A stretch of 64,000 bases of DNA from Paracoccaceae bacterium (GTDB lineage: Bacteria > Pseudomonadota > Alphaproteobacteria > Rhodobacterales > Rhodobacteraceae): assembly GCA_020622085.1 (NCBI GenBank), contig JAHRYM010000002.1, forward strand, positions 83,181 to 147,180. The letters run 5' to 3'. The notes beneath the pieces are model-generated. The model saw nothing but the letters and a program-made list of their open reading frames with translations. It did no database searches and was not told the origin of the DNA. This document shows positions 35,070 through 45,040 of this stretch, piece after piece (the stretch's first letter is position 1; every line of letters starts with the position of its first letter). Made by a program: the position numbers and the translations under genes.

Positions 35070-35190
35070 GCGCCTGCCGCCCTGCCCCGCCTGCCCGATC
35101 ATCTGCATCCGTGGTTAACGCACGGTTGATCCGACCTTGCCAGCCGGGGGATCGAAGTGCAACCGGGGGGCGGCGCCAGAGGGGGCCGGC

Positions 35191-35847
35191 TCAGAACACC
35201 GTGACCCTGGCGCCCATCTGGACGCGGTTGTAAAGGTCGATCACATGTTCATTGACCATCCGCAGGCAACCGTTCGACACCGAACGCCCGATGGAATTCG
35301 GCTCGACCGTGCCATGGATGCGGATCGCGGTGTCGCGCCCATCCTGGAACAGATAGATCGCGCGGGCGCCCAGCGGGTTTCGCGGCCCGCCCTCCATGCC
35401 CTTGTCGGCGTATCTGGCATAGGCGGCGGGGTTGCGCTGGACCATCTCGGGGGTGGGTTTCCAGCTTGGCCATTCGACCTTGCGGCCGACGACCGCCTCG
35501 CCGCGGAACACCAGTTCGGCCTTGCCGACGGCCACGCCATAGCGCAGCGCCACGCCCGGCTCGACGATGTAGTAAAGGAAATGCTGGTTCGACAGGACGA
35601 TGATCGAGCCGGGTTCAAGGTCGCGTCGGACCGGGACGCTGACCGGATAGAACTGCGGCGCGATCTTCAACCCGGCGGGGAAGCGGTTTTCGGGCGCGGC
35701 CATGATCATTTCGGGCTGGGCCGGCTGGCTGGCGGGCGGGGGCGGCGCCTTCTGGGTTGTGCGCGACTCTGTGCCGGCGGCGCGCGCGCCCCCCACAGCC
35801 AGCGTCGTTGCCGCGAGCGTTGCCCCCACGAATGTCCGACGATCCAT
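35191..35847 (-). CDS. L,D-transpeptidase (YkuD domain) with signal peptide
   Basis: A 218-residue periplasmic enzyme that cross-links peptidoglycan stems or attaches lipoprotein. A Tat/Sec-like signal (MDRRTFVGATLAATTLAVGGARA) opens it; a Pro/Gln-rich linker follows; the YkuD catalytic region has HGTVEPNSIG and SNGCLRM with the active-site Cys. The chosen ATG is 35847; the longer frame is a shadow of the copper ATPase side. It is divergent from that ATPase by about 250 bases. Confidence 0.9.
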   Translation of the reverse strand: MDRRTFVGATLAATTLAVGGARAAGTESRTTQKAPPPPASQPAQPEMIMAAPENRFPAGLKIAPQFYPVSVPVRRDLEPGSIIVLSNQHFLYYIVEPGVALRYGVAVGKAELVFRGEAVVGRKVEWPSWKPTPEMVQRNPAAYARYADKGMEGGPRNPLGARAIYLFQDGRDTAIRIHGTVEPNSIGRSVSNGCLRMVNEHVIDLYNRVQMGARVTVF

Positions 35848-36095
35848 GCCCTTCTGCCCTCTCGCCACTCGGGCGCCCCCGTTGCAGGCGCCGCTGATGC
35901 CCTGTTTTGCCGCATGGCGGCATGACCTGAACGGAAGTATAGGGGAGAGGGTTCCCGCATGGCAATGCGCGACCCGTGCGGGCAGGGATACGAAGGCGTT
36001 ACCCATCCCCCCGCAAATGCCGCGACGTGTTGCCGCCGGCCATGGCCGCCAATCTGGCGTTGACGGCCCCGGCCGCGCGCCCCATGTCTTGGACC

Positions 36096-38540
36096 ATGAA
36101 CAAGACTGCAACCTTCGTGATCGACGACATGTCCTGCGCCTCTTGTGTGGGGCGGGTTGAACGGGCGCTGCGCGCCGTGCCGGGGGTGAGCAGCACCGCC
36201 GTCAACCTGATCGACAAGACCGCCCGCGTGACCTTTGACGCCCCTGCCGCGCCACAGGCGCTGTCGGAGGCGCTGGCACGTGCGGGCTATCCGCCGGCCG
36301 AGGAAACCGCGCGCCTGTCGGTTTCGGGGATGACCTGCGCATCCTGCGTCGGGCGGGTGGAGCGGGCGCTGCGTGCAAGCCCCGGCGTGATTTCGGCCGA
36401 GGTGAACCTTGCGACCGAGACGGCCAGTCTGCGCTACGCCTCGGGCGTGACCTCGCCCACCGAACTGGCCGCCGCCGTCACCCGCGCGGGATACGATGCC
36501 CGCCCCGCCAGCACCGAAGCTGCCAGCGCAGCCCCCGACCGTCAGGCTGCCGAAGAACGGGCGATGCGGCGCCGGGCGATCCTGGCCATCCTTCTTGCGC
36601 TGCCGGTGGTGGTGCTGGCGATGGGCGGGCACATGGTCCCAGCGTTCCATCACTGGATCATGGGCACGATCGGCGAGCGCACGTCCTGGGTCATCCAGTT
36701 CGTGCTGACGGCGGCGGTCCTTTTCGGACCGGGCTTCGTGTTCCTGCGCCTCGGGCTCCCGGCGCTTCTGCGTGGCGCGCCCGAGATGAATTCGCTTGTG
36801 GCGCTCGGCTCGCTTGCGGCCTTTGGCTATTCCACCGTGGCGACCTTCGCCCCCGGCCTGCTGCCGCCCGCCGCGCGCGATGTCTATTTCGAGGCGGCGG
36901 CGACCATCGTGGCGCTGATCCTGCTCGGGCGGATGCTGGAAGCCCGCGCCAAGGGCCGGGCCGGGCAGGCGATCGCGCGGCTGGTGGCGCTGCGCCCCGA
37001 CACGGCCCGCGTCCTGCGCCCCGATGGGCCGGTCGACTTGCCGCTTTCCGAGGTGCGGCGCGGCGATCTGGTGCTGCTGCCCCCCGGCGCGCGGGTGGCG
37101 GTGGACGGCACCGTGACCGAAGGCAACGGCTTCATCGACGAATCGATGCTGACCGGAGAACCGATGCCCGCCGCCAAGGCACCCGGCGATCGGGTCACCG
37201 GCGGCACGGTGAACGGCACCGCTGCGCTGACCTACCGGGTGACCGCCACGGGCGACGACACGGTGCTGGCGCGGATCGTGCGGATGGTGGGCGATGCGCA
37301 GGGTGCCAAGCTGCCCGTGCAGGCGCTGGTCGACGGGATCACGATGTGGTTCGTGCCGGCGGTGATGGCAGTCTCGGCGCTGACCTTCGCGGTCTGGATG
37401 GTGCTTGGCCCCGAACCGGTGCTGAGCCACGCCCTGGTCGCGGCGATCTCGGTGCTGGTGATCGCCTGCCCCTGCGCGATGGGCCTTGCCACGCCGGTCT
37501 CGGTGCTGGTGGGAACGGGGCGCGGCGCCGAGCTGGGCATCCTGTTCCGGCGCGGCGACGCGCTGCAAAGGCTTTCGGAAACCAGGATCTTCGCCTTTGA
37601 CAAGACCGGGACGTTGACCGAGGGCCAGCCACGCCTGACGGACCTGATCCCGAGCCCGGGCGTTGACGGCGCGGCCCTGCTGGCCCGCATAGCCGCCGCC
37701 GAAGCGCAGTCCGAACACCCGCTGGCGCGGGCATTCCTGGACGAGGCCGAACGCCGTGGACTGACGATCCCCCCGGTCAGCGCCACCCGCGCCCTGCCCG
37801 GCCGCGGGATCGAGGCGCAGGTGAACGGCACCGCGATCCTGATCGGCAACGCCCGCCTGATGCGGGAAAAGGGCATCGATGTTGCGGCGCAGGCAAAGGT
37901 GGTGGCCGATCTGGCTGTCGCAGGAAAGACGCCGATCCTTGTCGCCGAGGATGGCCACATCGCCGGGACAGTTGCCGTGGCGGACCCGGTCAAGCCGCAC
38001 TCCGCCGCGACTGTTGACGCGCTGCACCGGCTTGGCGTGCAGACCGCGATGATCTCGGGCGATACGCGCACCACAGCCGAAGCAGTCGCCGCCAGGCTTG
38101 GTATCGACCGGGTCGTGGCTGACGTGCTTCCCGAAGGCAAGGTCGACGCTGTTGCCGAACTGGGCCAAGGTGGAGCGGTGGCCTTCGTCGGCGACGGTAT
38201 CAACGATGCCCCCGCGCTGGCCGCGGCGGATGTGGGGATCGCGGTCGGCACCGGCACCGATGTGGCGATCGAGGCGGCGGAAGTCGTGCTGATGTCAGGC
38301 GACACGCAGGGCGTGGTCGATGCGCTGGGGCTTTCGCGCGCGGTCATGCGCAATATCCGCCAGAACCTCTTCTGGGCCTTCGGCTACAACGTGATCCTTG
38401 TTCCGGTGGCGGCAGGCGCGCTTTACCCGCTCAATGGCATGATGCTCTCGCCCATGCTGGCCGCAGCGGCCATGGCGCTGAGCTCGGTCTTTGTCGTGAC
38501 GAATGCACTGCGCCTGCGGCGTGCCGGTCCCTGGATCTGA
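36096..38540 (+). CDS. copA: Copper-translocating P-type ATPase with two metal-binding domains
   Basis: An 814-residue inner-membrane Cu(+) exporter. Two HMA domains each carry a CASC motif (residues ~16-19 and ~83-86). The transmembrane metal site is the CPC motif in VIACPCAMG; the phosphorylation motif is DKTGT; GDGINDAP marks the hinge. TM7 contains YNVILVP and TM8 contains the ALSS region, the pattern of the Cu+ subgroup. ATG 36096 (MNKTATFVID) is preferred to ATG 36084. No cueR-type regulator is adjacent. Confidence 0.94.
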   Translation: MNKTATFVIDDMSCASCVGRVERALRAVPGVSSTAVNLIDKTARVTFDAPAAPQALSEALARAGYPPAEETARLSVSGMTCASCVGRVERALRASPGVISAEVNLATETASLRYASGVTSPTELAAAVTRAGYDARPASTEAASAAPDRQAAEERAMRRRAILAILLALPVVVLAMGGHMVPAFHHWIMGTIGERTSWVIQFVLTAAVLFGPGFVFLRLGLPALLRGAPEMNSLVALGSLAAFGYSTVATFAPGLLPPAARDVYFEAAATIVALILLGRMLEARAKGRAGQAIARLVALRPDTARVLRPDGPVDLPLSEVRRGDLVLLPPGARVAVDGTVTEGNGFIDESMLTGEPMPAAKAPGDRVTGGTVNGTAALTYRVTATGDDTVLARIVRMVGDAQGAKLPVQALVDGITMWFVPAVMAVSALTFAVWMVLGPEPVLSHALVAAISVLVIACPCAMGLATPVSVLVGTGRGAELGILFRRGDALQRLSETRIFAFDKTGTLTEGQPRLTDLIPSPGVDGAALLARIAAAEAQSEHPLARAFLDEAERRGLTIPPVSATRALPGRGIEAQVNGTAILIGNARLMREKGIDVAAQAKVVADLAVAGKTPILVAEDGHIAGTVAVADPVKPHSAATVDALHRLGVQTAMISGDTRTTAEAVAARLGIDRVVADVLPEGKVDAVAELGQGGAVAFVGDGINDAPALAAADVGIAVGTGTDVAIEAAEVVLMSGDTQGVVDALGLSRAVMRNIRQNLFWAFGYNVILVPVAAGALYPLNGMMLSPMLAAAAMALSSVFVVTNALRLRRAGPWI

Positions 38541-38546
38541 CCGGCT

Positions 38547-38635
38547 GGTTTCTCTTTTGCCCAAATACTCCCGCCGGAGGCCTCAACGGCATCTGCCGGA
38601 GCCTCCGGCGGGAGTATTTTTCCAAAGAAGAAACC
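38547..38635. repeat. Large palindromic element between convergent genes
   Basis: Two 35-base arms (38547-38581 and 38601-38635) are near-perfect inverted copies around a 19-base loop. The arms start GGTTTCT, run through AAATACTCCCGCCGGAGGC and return. Flanking convergent ends of copA and the FAD oxidase, with T-rich outer arms on both strands, it can act as a bidirectional terminator. Half copies occur at 18369, 50779 and 57803. Confidence 0.85.
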
Positions 38636-38658
38636 GCACCGGGGATCAGGGCGGATGA

Positions 38659-40074
38659 TCAGGCTTCGCTGAGGACGGCTCCGGGATTCATGATGCCGAA
38701 GGGGTCGAGCGCCGCCTTGATCGCCCGCATGGTCCGCAGTTTTGCCGGATCGCCATAGCGTTCAAGGTCGGCGACCTTCAGCCGCCCGATCCCGTGTTCG
38801 GCACTGATCGAGCCGTCAAACCGGTCTACCAGATCATGGACGGCCCTGGTGACCTGCCCGGCAAGTGCCGAGAATTCACCGGCCGCGCGGCCTTCGGGCG
38901 GGAAGATGTTGTAGTGGAGGTTTCCGTCGCCCAGGTGTCCGAAGCAATTGATCCGCAGCGGCGCGATGGCGGCGATGGCCGGGGCGATTTCTGCCAGGAA
39001 TCTCGGGATCGCGGACAGAGGGAGCGATATGTCATGCGAGGCTATGGCTCCGATCCGCTTGTTGGCGAGGGGCAGCGCCTCGCGCAGTGCCCAGAAGTCT
39101 GCGGCCTGCCGGGAAGAACCCGCGACAAGACCATCATCGCAGAGCCCGCCTTCGGCGGCTTCGGCGAACAGGGCCCCTAGCGCCGCCACCGGGTCGGACC
39201 CTTCGGGCAGGCCGACCTCGATCAGGACGCACCAGAGCGGCAACGGGTCAAAGGGCTGGCGCAGTTCGGGCATGGTGGTGGCCAGAAACTCAAGCCCCTG
39301 CCGGGCGATCAGTTCGAAGGCGGTGACACAGCCGGCCATCCGCCCCTCGGCCCGCGAGAGAAGCTCGAGCGCGGCTTCGGGCGAGGCGACCGTCAGCAGT
39401 GCCGTGCCGGTTGAGGCGGGAAGCGGGTGCAGGCGCAAGGCGGCGGCGGTGATCAGACCAAGGGTGCCTTCGGCGCCGATCAGCAGATGGCGCAGGTCAT
39501 AGCCGGTGTTGTCTTTCCGCAGCCGCTTCAGCCCGTGCAGGATCGTGCCATCGGGCAGAACCGCCTCGATCCCGAGGCATAGATCGCGGGCATTGCCGTA
39601 GCGCAGAACGTTCACGCCCCCTGCATTGGTCGAAAGCACGCCGCCAATCCTCGCGCTGCCCTGCGATGCAAGCGTCAAGGGAAAGAGCCGGTTCACCGCG
39701 CCCGCCGCCTCATGCACGCTTTCAAGGATCGTGCCGGCTTCGGCCACCAGCACGTTTTCCTCTGGATAGACGGCGCGAATGGCCGACATCCGTTCCAACG
39801 AGACGATGAGCGGTGGTGGCCCGGAGGTGGTCACATGCCCCCAGACAAGGCCCGTCCCGCCGCCGAAGGGTGCAAGGCCCACACGATGCACACTGGCGTG
39901 GCGGACAAGGGCCGCAGCTTCCGATGTGGTTCGGGGCCGCGCCACGAAAAGGGCATTTCCGGTGCGGCGGCGGCGCTGTTCTTCGGTGTAGCGAGGCTCG
40001 GCCGGGATCAGGTCAAGCCCGGGAACCGCCGCGCAGAGGGTTGCGGCAAAGGCTTCATCCGCCGGATTTCGCAT
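38659..40074 (-). CDS. FAD-linked oxidase (GlcD/D-lactate dehydrogenase-like)
   Basis: A 471-residue flavoprotein. The FAD-binding PCMH domain has PFGGGTGLVWG and GGVLSTNAGG; the C-terminal oxidase domain has GHLGDGNLHYNIFPPE and SAEHGIGRLK, the catalytic histidine region. Relatives oxidise D-2-hydroxy acids such as D-lactate, glycolate or 2-hydroxyglutarate; the substrate cannot be chosen here. ATG 40074 has a GGGGG tract upstream. Monocistronic, convergent with copA. Confidence 0.9.
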   Translation of the reverse strand: MRNPADEAFAATLCAAVPGLDLIPAEPRYTEEQRRRRTGNALFVARPRTTSEAAALVRHASVHRVGLAPFGGGTGLVWGHVTTSGPPPLIVSLERMSAIRAVYPEENVLVAEAGTILESVHEAAGAVNRLFPLTLASQGSARIGGVLSTNAGGVNVLRYGNARDLCLGIEAVLPDGTILHGLKRLRKDNTGYDLRHLLIGAEGTLGLITAAALRLHPLPASTGTALLTVASPEAALELLSRAEGRMAGCVTAFELIARQGLEFLATTMPELRQPFDPLPLWCVLIEVGLPEGSDPVAALGALFAEAAEGGLCDDGLVAGSSRQAADFWALREALPLANKRIGAIASHDISLPLSAIPRFLAEIAPAIAAIAPLRINCFGHLGDGNLHYNIFPPEGRAAGEFSALAGQVTRAVHDLVDRFDGSISAEHGIGRLKVADLERYGDPAKLRTMRAIKAALDPFGIMNPGAVLSEA

Positions 40075-40194
40075 GATCCCCCCTTGTGGCACCGCTCGCT
40101 TGCCTGCGACGCCACAAGACCACGACCGGGGCCGGGCCCGCAAGCGCGGAACGAATGCGAGGCGTTGCCCCGGACACGGACACGCGCAGGGGCG

Positions 40195-40785
40195 TCAGGC
40201 CTGGCCGATGTCGGTCCTGCCGCGCCGATCACCGCGGAGGTTCGAATAGAGCACGTGGTTGCGCCAGCGACCATTGATCTGCAGGTAGCTTTGCGCGACG
40301 CCTTCGTATTTGAAGCCAGACTTTTCCAGCACCCCGCGCGAGGCGGCGTTTTCGGGCAGGCAGGCGGCCTCGACCCGGCTCAGGTCCATGGTGGTGAAGG
40401 CATGGTGGACCACGGCCGCGATCGCCTCGCGCATGTAGCCCTGCCGGGCGTGGCGCGCGCCGATCCAGTAGCCGATGGTCGCCGCCTGCGCCGGCCCGCG
40501 ACGGATGTTGTCGAGAGTCAGGGCGCCCAGAAACGCCCCGTCACCGCGACGGGTCAGGAAGACCGGCAGCGCCGTACCCCCCGCCTCGGCCCGGACCGAC
40601 CAGTAGACACGGTTGGTAAAGGCCTTGCGCGACAGATGGTCGGGGGACCAGATCGGTTCCCAGGGCACAAGGAAATCGCGGCTTTCTTCCCGAAGTGCTG
40701 CCCAGTCCCGATAATCGGCGTGCTGCGGCAGCCGAAGGGTCAGCCGGTCGGTGTTGATCCTGAGCGACCGGCGGCGCAGGAACAT
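40195..40785 (-). CDS. GNAT-family N-acetyltransferase, RimJ/RimL type
   Basis: A 196-residue acetyltransferase of the RimJ/RimL type (acetyl-CoA loop region RHARQGYMREAI, terminal GVLEKSGFKYEG). It may acetylate the N terminus of a ribosomal or other protein. The ATG shares its A with the preceding peptidase stop (TGATG), so it is translationally coupled and belongs to the thrC-M16 operon. Confidence 0.88.
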   Translation of the reverse strand: MFLRRRSLRINTDRLTLRLPQHADYRDWAALREESRDFLVPWEPIWSPDHLSRKAFTNRVYWSVRAEAGGTALPVFLTRRGDGAFLGALTLDNIRRGPAQAATIGYWIGARHARQGYMREAIAAVVHHAFTTMDLSRVEAACLPENAASRGVLEKSGFKYEGVAQSYLQINGRWRNHVLYSNLRGDRRGRTDIGQA

Positions 40786-42047
40786 CAGGCCGCGAGCCTT
40801 TGGCGGATATCCGCAAGATGCGGCGCCCTCTCGACCGGGCCGTAAAGCGCCAGCGCGTTCGCCGAAGATGTGACCAGCCCTTCGGCGAAGCGGCGCACAT
40901 CGCCCACACTGACCGCGTCGATCCTGGCGGTCGCCTCGGCCAGGTCCGGCACCCGCCCCCAGATCGCCAGATAGCGCGCCATCCGTTCGGCGCGTGACGA
41001 GGGGCTTTCGAGCCCCATCAGCAGCCCGGCCTTCATCTGCGCGCGGGCGCGGGCGACTTCGGCTTCGGTCATGTCTTCGGTCGAACGCTTCAGTTCGTCC
41101 GTTGTCAGGGCGCAGAGGTCGCTGATTTCCTCGGCCGAAGTGCCCGCATAGATCGTCACCATCCCGGTATCGTCATAGCTGCCCGACTGGGCATAGATCG
41201 AATAGCACAGGCCCCGTTCCTCGCGGATCTTCTGGAACAGCCGCGAAGACATGCCGCCGCCCATCGCCGTGGAATAGACCTGGGCCGCGTAAAGGTCGGC
41301 ATGGCGGTAGCCGGGGCCTGCAAAGCCCAGCGCGAAATGAACCTGTTCCAGATCCTTGACCTCGCGCCGTTCGCGGCCCTGCCAAAGCGCCGCTTCCTGA
41401 CCATGTGCGGCGATGGGGCCGAGCCCGCCGAAGATCGCTTCGGCCTGCTTGACCAGCGCATCGTGATCCACGGCGCCTGCGGCCGCAACGATCATCTGCC
41501 CCGGCCCGTAGTGTTGGCCGACAAAACGGCGCAGGTCACCCTCGTTGAAGGCGGAAACCCTTTCTTCCGGCCCAAGGATCGTCCGTCCCAGGGCCTGACC
41601 GGGAAATGCCGCCTCTTGCAACCAGTCGAAGATGATATCATCGGGCGTGTCCAGCGCCTGGCCGATTTCCTGCAAGATCACATGGCGCTCGGTCTCGATA
41701 TCGGCGGGGTTGAACACGGGGTTCAGCACGATATCGGATATCACGTCGAGCGCCAGCGGCACGTCGGCCTGAAGCACGCGGGCGTAATAGGCCGTCATCT
41801 CACGCGAGGTATAGGCGTTGATGTAGCCGCCCACGTCCTCGATTTCCTCGGCGATCTGCAGCGCGCTGCGGCGGCTGGTGCCCTTGAACGCCATGTGTTC
41901 CAGGAAATGCGCGATGCCGTTCTGTTCGACGGTCTCGTGCCGCCCACCCGCCATGACCCAGACCCCGACCGAGGCCGAAGCCAACCCCGGCATGCATTCG
42001 CTGACAATGCGCAGGCCATTGGAAAGCGTCGTGAGGTTCGTCTTCAC
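40785..42047 (-). CDS. M16 family zinc metallopeptidase (processing-peptidase-like)
   Basis: A 420-residue soluble insulinase-type peptidase with the inverted zinc motif HFLEH (HxxEH) at residues ~47-51 and the distal glutamate in the ETERHVILQEI segment. The R/Y pair helix GLCYSIYA lies in the second half. Overlaps thrC by ATGA (42047-42044). The M16-thrC-SURF1 order is typical for Rhodobacterales. Physiological substrate unknown. Confidence 0.93.
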   Translation of the reverse strand: MKTNLTTLSNGLRIVSECMPGLASASVGVWVMAGGRHETVEQNGIAHFLEHMAFKGTSRRSALQIAEEIEDVGGYINAYTSREMTAYYARVLQADVPLALDVISDIVLNPVFNPADIETERHVILQEIGQALDTPDDIIFDWLQEAAFPGQALGRTILGPEERVSAFNEGDLRRFVGQHYGPGQMIVAAAGAVDHDALVKQAEAIFGGLGPIAAHGQEAALWQGRERREVKDLEQVHFALGFAGPGYRHADLYAAQVYSTAMGGGMSSRLFQKIREERGLCYSIYAQSGSYDDTGMVTIYAGTSAEEISDLCALTTDELKRSTEDMTEAEVARARAQMKAGLLMGLESPSSRAERMARYLAIWGRVPDLAEATARIDAVSVGDVRRFAEGLVTSSANALALYGPVERAPHLADIRQRLAA

Positions 42048-43438
42048 CGGGCGCGCCTTTCACGGATCAGCGCCTCAAGCGCCGACAGGTCATTCGGGAC
42101 GCGGGTCACGCGTTCGGGGCGGTCGAACAGGTCGGACATGCGCGGCGGCAGGTCGGGGCGCAAGCCGGTCGCGGCCTCGACCGCGTCGGGGAATTTGGCG
42201 GGGTGGGCGGTGGCCAGCGTCACCATCGGCACGGTGCCCAGATGGCTTTCGGCCACTTTCACACCGACGGCGGAATGCGGGCACAGAAGCTCGGCGCTGG
42301 CCTTCAGCGTGGCGGCGATGGTGGCGCGGGTCTCGTCCTCGGACACGCGGCCCGAGGTGAAGATCTCGCGCAGCGATTGGAGCGCGCCCTGGCTGACGGT
42401 GAAGCCGCCCTCGGACTTCATCTCGTCCATCGCCTGCGCGACCGCGCTGCCGTCGCGGCCATAGGCATCGAAGAGCGCACGTTCGAAGTTCGACGAAATC
42501 TGGATATCCATCGACGGGCTGATCGACGGCTTCACGCCATCCATCTGGTAGCGCCCGGTGCGCAGGCAGCGATCCAGGATGTCGTTCTGGTTGGTGGCGA
42601 TCACCAGCTTGTCGATCGGCAGTCCCATCCGGCGGGCGATATAGCCCGCGAAGATGTCGCCGAAGTTGCCGGTGGGCACCGTGAAGCTGACCTTGCGGTG
42701 GGGGGCGCCAAGGCTGACGGCGGCGGTGAAAAAATAGACGACCTGTGCCAGCACCCGCGCCCAGTTGATCGAGTTGACGCCGGCAAGGCCCACCTCGTCG
42801 CGGAAGGCGAAGTCGTTGAACATGTCCTTCAGCCGCGACTGGCAATCGTCGAAATCGCCGTCCAGCGCCAGCGCGTGCACGTTCGACTCAGTAGGCGTGG
42901 TCATCTGGCGGCGCTGCACGTCAGACACCCGGCCATGTGGGAAAAGGATGAAGACATCGACGTTGGGCAGCCCCCGGAACGCCTCGATCGCCGCCGATCC
43001 GGTGTCGCCGCTGGTCGCGCCCACGATGGTGACGCGCCGGCCATCGCGCGAAAGCGCGATCTGGAACAGCTGGCCGATCAGCTGCATGGCGAAGTCCTTG
43101 AAGGCCAGCGTGGGGCCGTGGAACAGCTCGAGCAGGAAATGGTTCGGCGCCAGTTGCTTCAGGGGCGCGCGGGCAGCGTGACCGAAGCCCTGGTAGGCGC
43201 GGTCGATGGCGGCGCGGAATTCGTCGTCCGTGAAAGCGTCGCCCACGAACGGACGCATGATGCGGAACGCGGCTTTCTCGTAGCTGAGGCCGGCAAGCGC
43301 CGCGATCTGGTCGGCGGAGATCGCCGGAATTTCCTGCGGCACATAAAGGCCGCCGTCGCGCGCAAGGCCCGTCAGCATGGCCTCGCCGAAGCCAAGAACA
43401 GGGGCCTGACCCCGCGTCGAGACATAGTTCATCGTCAC
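42044..43438 (-). CDS. thrC: Threonine synthase
   Basis: A 464-residue PLP enzyme converting O-phosphohomoserine to threonine. The lysine in LAFKDFAMQLIGQ binds PLP; GATSGDTGSAA and VPTGNFGDIFAGY form the phosphate-binding and ligand loops. The start may also be the in-frame ATG two codons later. It is 4 bases downstream of SURF1 and overlaps the M16 gene, forming a single operon with the oxidase assembly genes. Confidence 0.95.
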   Translation of the reverse strand: MTMNYVSTRGQAPVLGFGEAMLTGLARDGGLYVPQEIPAISADQIAALAGLSYEKAAFRIMRPFVGDAFTDDEFRAAIDRAYQGFGHAARAPLKQLAPNHFLLELFHGPTLAFKDFAMQLIGQLFQIALSRDGRRVTIVGATSGDTGSAAIEAFRGLPNVDVFILFPHGRVSDVQRRQMTTPTESNVHALALDGDFDDCQSRLKDMFNDFAFRDEVGLAGVNSINWARVLAQVVYFFTAAVSLGAPHRKVSFTVPTGNFGDIFAGYIARRMGLPIDKLVIATNQNDILDRCLRTGRYQMDGVKPSISPSMDIQISSNFERALFDAYGRDGSAVAQAMDEMKSEGGFTVSQGALQSLREIFTSGRVSEDETRATIAATLKASAELLCPHSAVGVKVAESHLGTVPMVTLATAHPAKFPDAVEAATGLRPDLPPRMSDLFDRPERVTRVPNDLSALEALIRERRAR

Positions 43439-43442
43439 GTCC

Positions 43443-44129
43443 TCACACCTGTCTTTGCCTGATACGCCAGAGAAGAAGGCCTGTCATCCCCGCCCATACC
43501 GCTGCCAGTGAAAACCAGGTGATGGCATAGCCCAGGTGGTCATTCGGGATTCCGGTGCTGGAGATGGGCATCGGGCGGATGCCTTGGGCATCGCCTCCGG
43601 CTTCGGCGGCGACGACCAGCACCTCTTCGGTGCCAAGGGCGGCGGCCATCTTCGGGACGTCGCGGGCGAACCAGATATTGGCCTTCAGGTCCGGCTCAAG
43701 CGTGTAGCTGTCGGTTTCCTCCGGCCAGTGGAGGTTGCCGCGCAGATCAAGCGGGACTGGCGGTCTGGGGGCGGTCTTGTCGGTTTCGGGGATGTAGCCG
43801 CGATCCAGAAGAATGCGGCGGCCGTCTTCGGTCTGGAAGGCGGCGATGACCTCAAATCCCGCGCCGACGCCCTTTTCTCCGGACAGCACCAGCAGCTCTT
43901 GTCCGGTGGTGTGGCCCGAAACCCGGACGGGGGTATACTTGGCCTCGGGACCGGCTTTCCCCGACAGACCTTCGGCGGACAGACTTTCGGCGGGGCCGTG
44001 AATGCGGGCGGTGATATCGGCCAGCACCGCCTCTTTCCAGGCCAGCCGTCGCACCTGCCACAGGCCCAGAGCAATCAGGATGGCGCAGCCGAAGATTCCC
44101 AGCGCCGATGGAAAGACGTAACGGCGCAT
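43443..44129 (-). CDS. SURF1 family cytochrome c oxidase assembly protein
   Basis: A 228-residue membrane protein with one transmembrane helix at each end (ALGIFGCAILIALGLWQVRR and WFSLAAVWAGMTGLLLW) and a periplasmic domain between. SURF1 proteins deliver heme a to subunit I during aa3 oxidase assembly. It follows ctaE by 69 bases in the oxidase cluster and precedes thrC. Confidence 0.93.
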   Translation of the reverse strand: MRRYVFPSALGIFGCAILIALGLWQVRRLAWKEAVLADITARIHGPAESLSAEGLSGKAGPEAKYTPVRVSGHTTGQELLVLSGEKGVGAGFEVIAAFQTEDGRRILLDRGYIPETDKTAPRPPVPLDLRGNLHWPEETDSYTLEPDLKANIWFARDVPKMAAALGTEEVLVVAAEAGGDAQGIRPMPISSTGIPNDHLGYAITWFSLAAVWAGMTGLLLWRIRQRQV

Positions 44130-44198
44130 TCCCGCCCCTTCTTCAATGCGAAAGGCGCGAGGTTCCCCCCGCGCCCGACCCCCTCGACCCTGGCTGGA

Positions 44199-45002
44199 TC
44201 AGGCAGAGCCCCAGATATAGATCGAGGCAAAGAGGAACAACCAGACAACGTCGACAAAGTGCCAGTACCAGGCGGCAGCTTCCAGCCCGACGTGTTCCTC
44301 GGGGGTGAAATGGCCCTTCATCGCGCGGATGGCGCAGACCAGAAGGAAGATCGTCCCGATGATGACGTGGAAGCCGTGGAAGCCGGTCGCCATGAAGAAC
44401 GAGGCGCCATAGATGTTGCCGGCAAAGCCGAAGGCGGCGTGGCTGTATTCGTAGGCCTGGAAGATGGTGAAGACCACACCAAGGCCTGCGCCCAGCAGCA
44501 GTCCGTTCACCAGATCCTTGCGGTTGTTCTCATGGACGAGCGCATGGTGCGCCCAGGTCACGGCCGCGCCCGAGCACAGCAGGATCAGCGTGTTGATCAG
44601 CGGCAGATGCCAGGGGTCGAAGGTTTCGATCCCCGCGGGCGGCCAGACTCCGTCCTTGATCGGGCTGTCCGGCCCCATCGGGTAAAGCGCGTGCTTGAAG
44701 AAGGTCCAGAACCATGCCGAGAAGAACATCACTTCGGAGATGATGAACAGGATGAAGCCGTAGCGCAGGCCGATGCGCACCACCGGGGTGTGATCGCCGA
44801 CCTGAGCTTCCTTCACCACATCCGACCACCATGCATACATGACGTAAAGCACGGCGGCGACACCGGCGAAGAACATGTAGGGCGTGATGCCCTTCATCCA
44901 CAGCACGGCGCCGAACAGCATGACGAAGCCGGCAAGCGCCCCCATCAGCGGCCAGATCGAAGGCGGAAGAATGTGGTAGTCGTGGTTCTTGGAATGCGCC
45001 AT
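44199..45002 (-). CDS. ctaE: Cytochrome c oxidase subunit III
   Basis: A 267-residue seven-helix membrane subunit of the aa3 oxidase ([15 protein letters not shown] opening, [18 protein letters not shown] near residue 195, [16 protein letters not shown] end). Last structural gene in this cluster, 38 bases downstream of ctaG. The subunit I gene (ctaD) is not in the window, as in related bacteria where it lies elsewhere. Confidence 0.96.
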   Translation of the reverse strand: MAHSKNHDYHILPPSIWPLMGALAGFVMLFGAVLWMKGITPYMFFAGVAAVLYVMYAWWSDVVKEAQVGDHTPVVRIGLRYGFILFIISEVMFFSAWFWTFFKHALYPMGPDSPIKDGVWPPAGIETFDPWHLPLINTLILLCSGAAVTWAHHALVHENNRKDLVNGLLLGAGLGVVFTIFQAYEYSHAAFGFAGNIYGASFFMATGFHGFHVIIGTIFLLVCAIRAMKGHFTPEEHVGLEAAAWYWHFVDVVWLFLFASIYIWGSA

Positions 45003-45040
45003 GTTCTTGTCCCTGGTCGTTTGCCCTTGGGGCCATTCGG

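Noticed and set aside
35706..38168. Minus-strand open frame of 820 codons
   Set aside because: Mirror of the copper ATPase; no membrane segments or family match.
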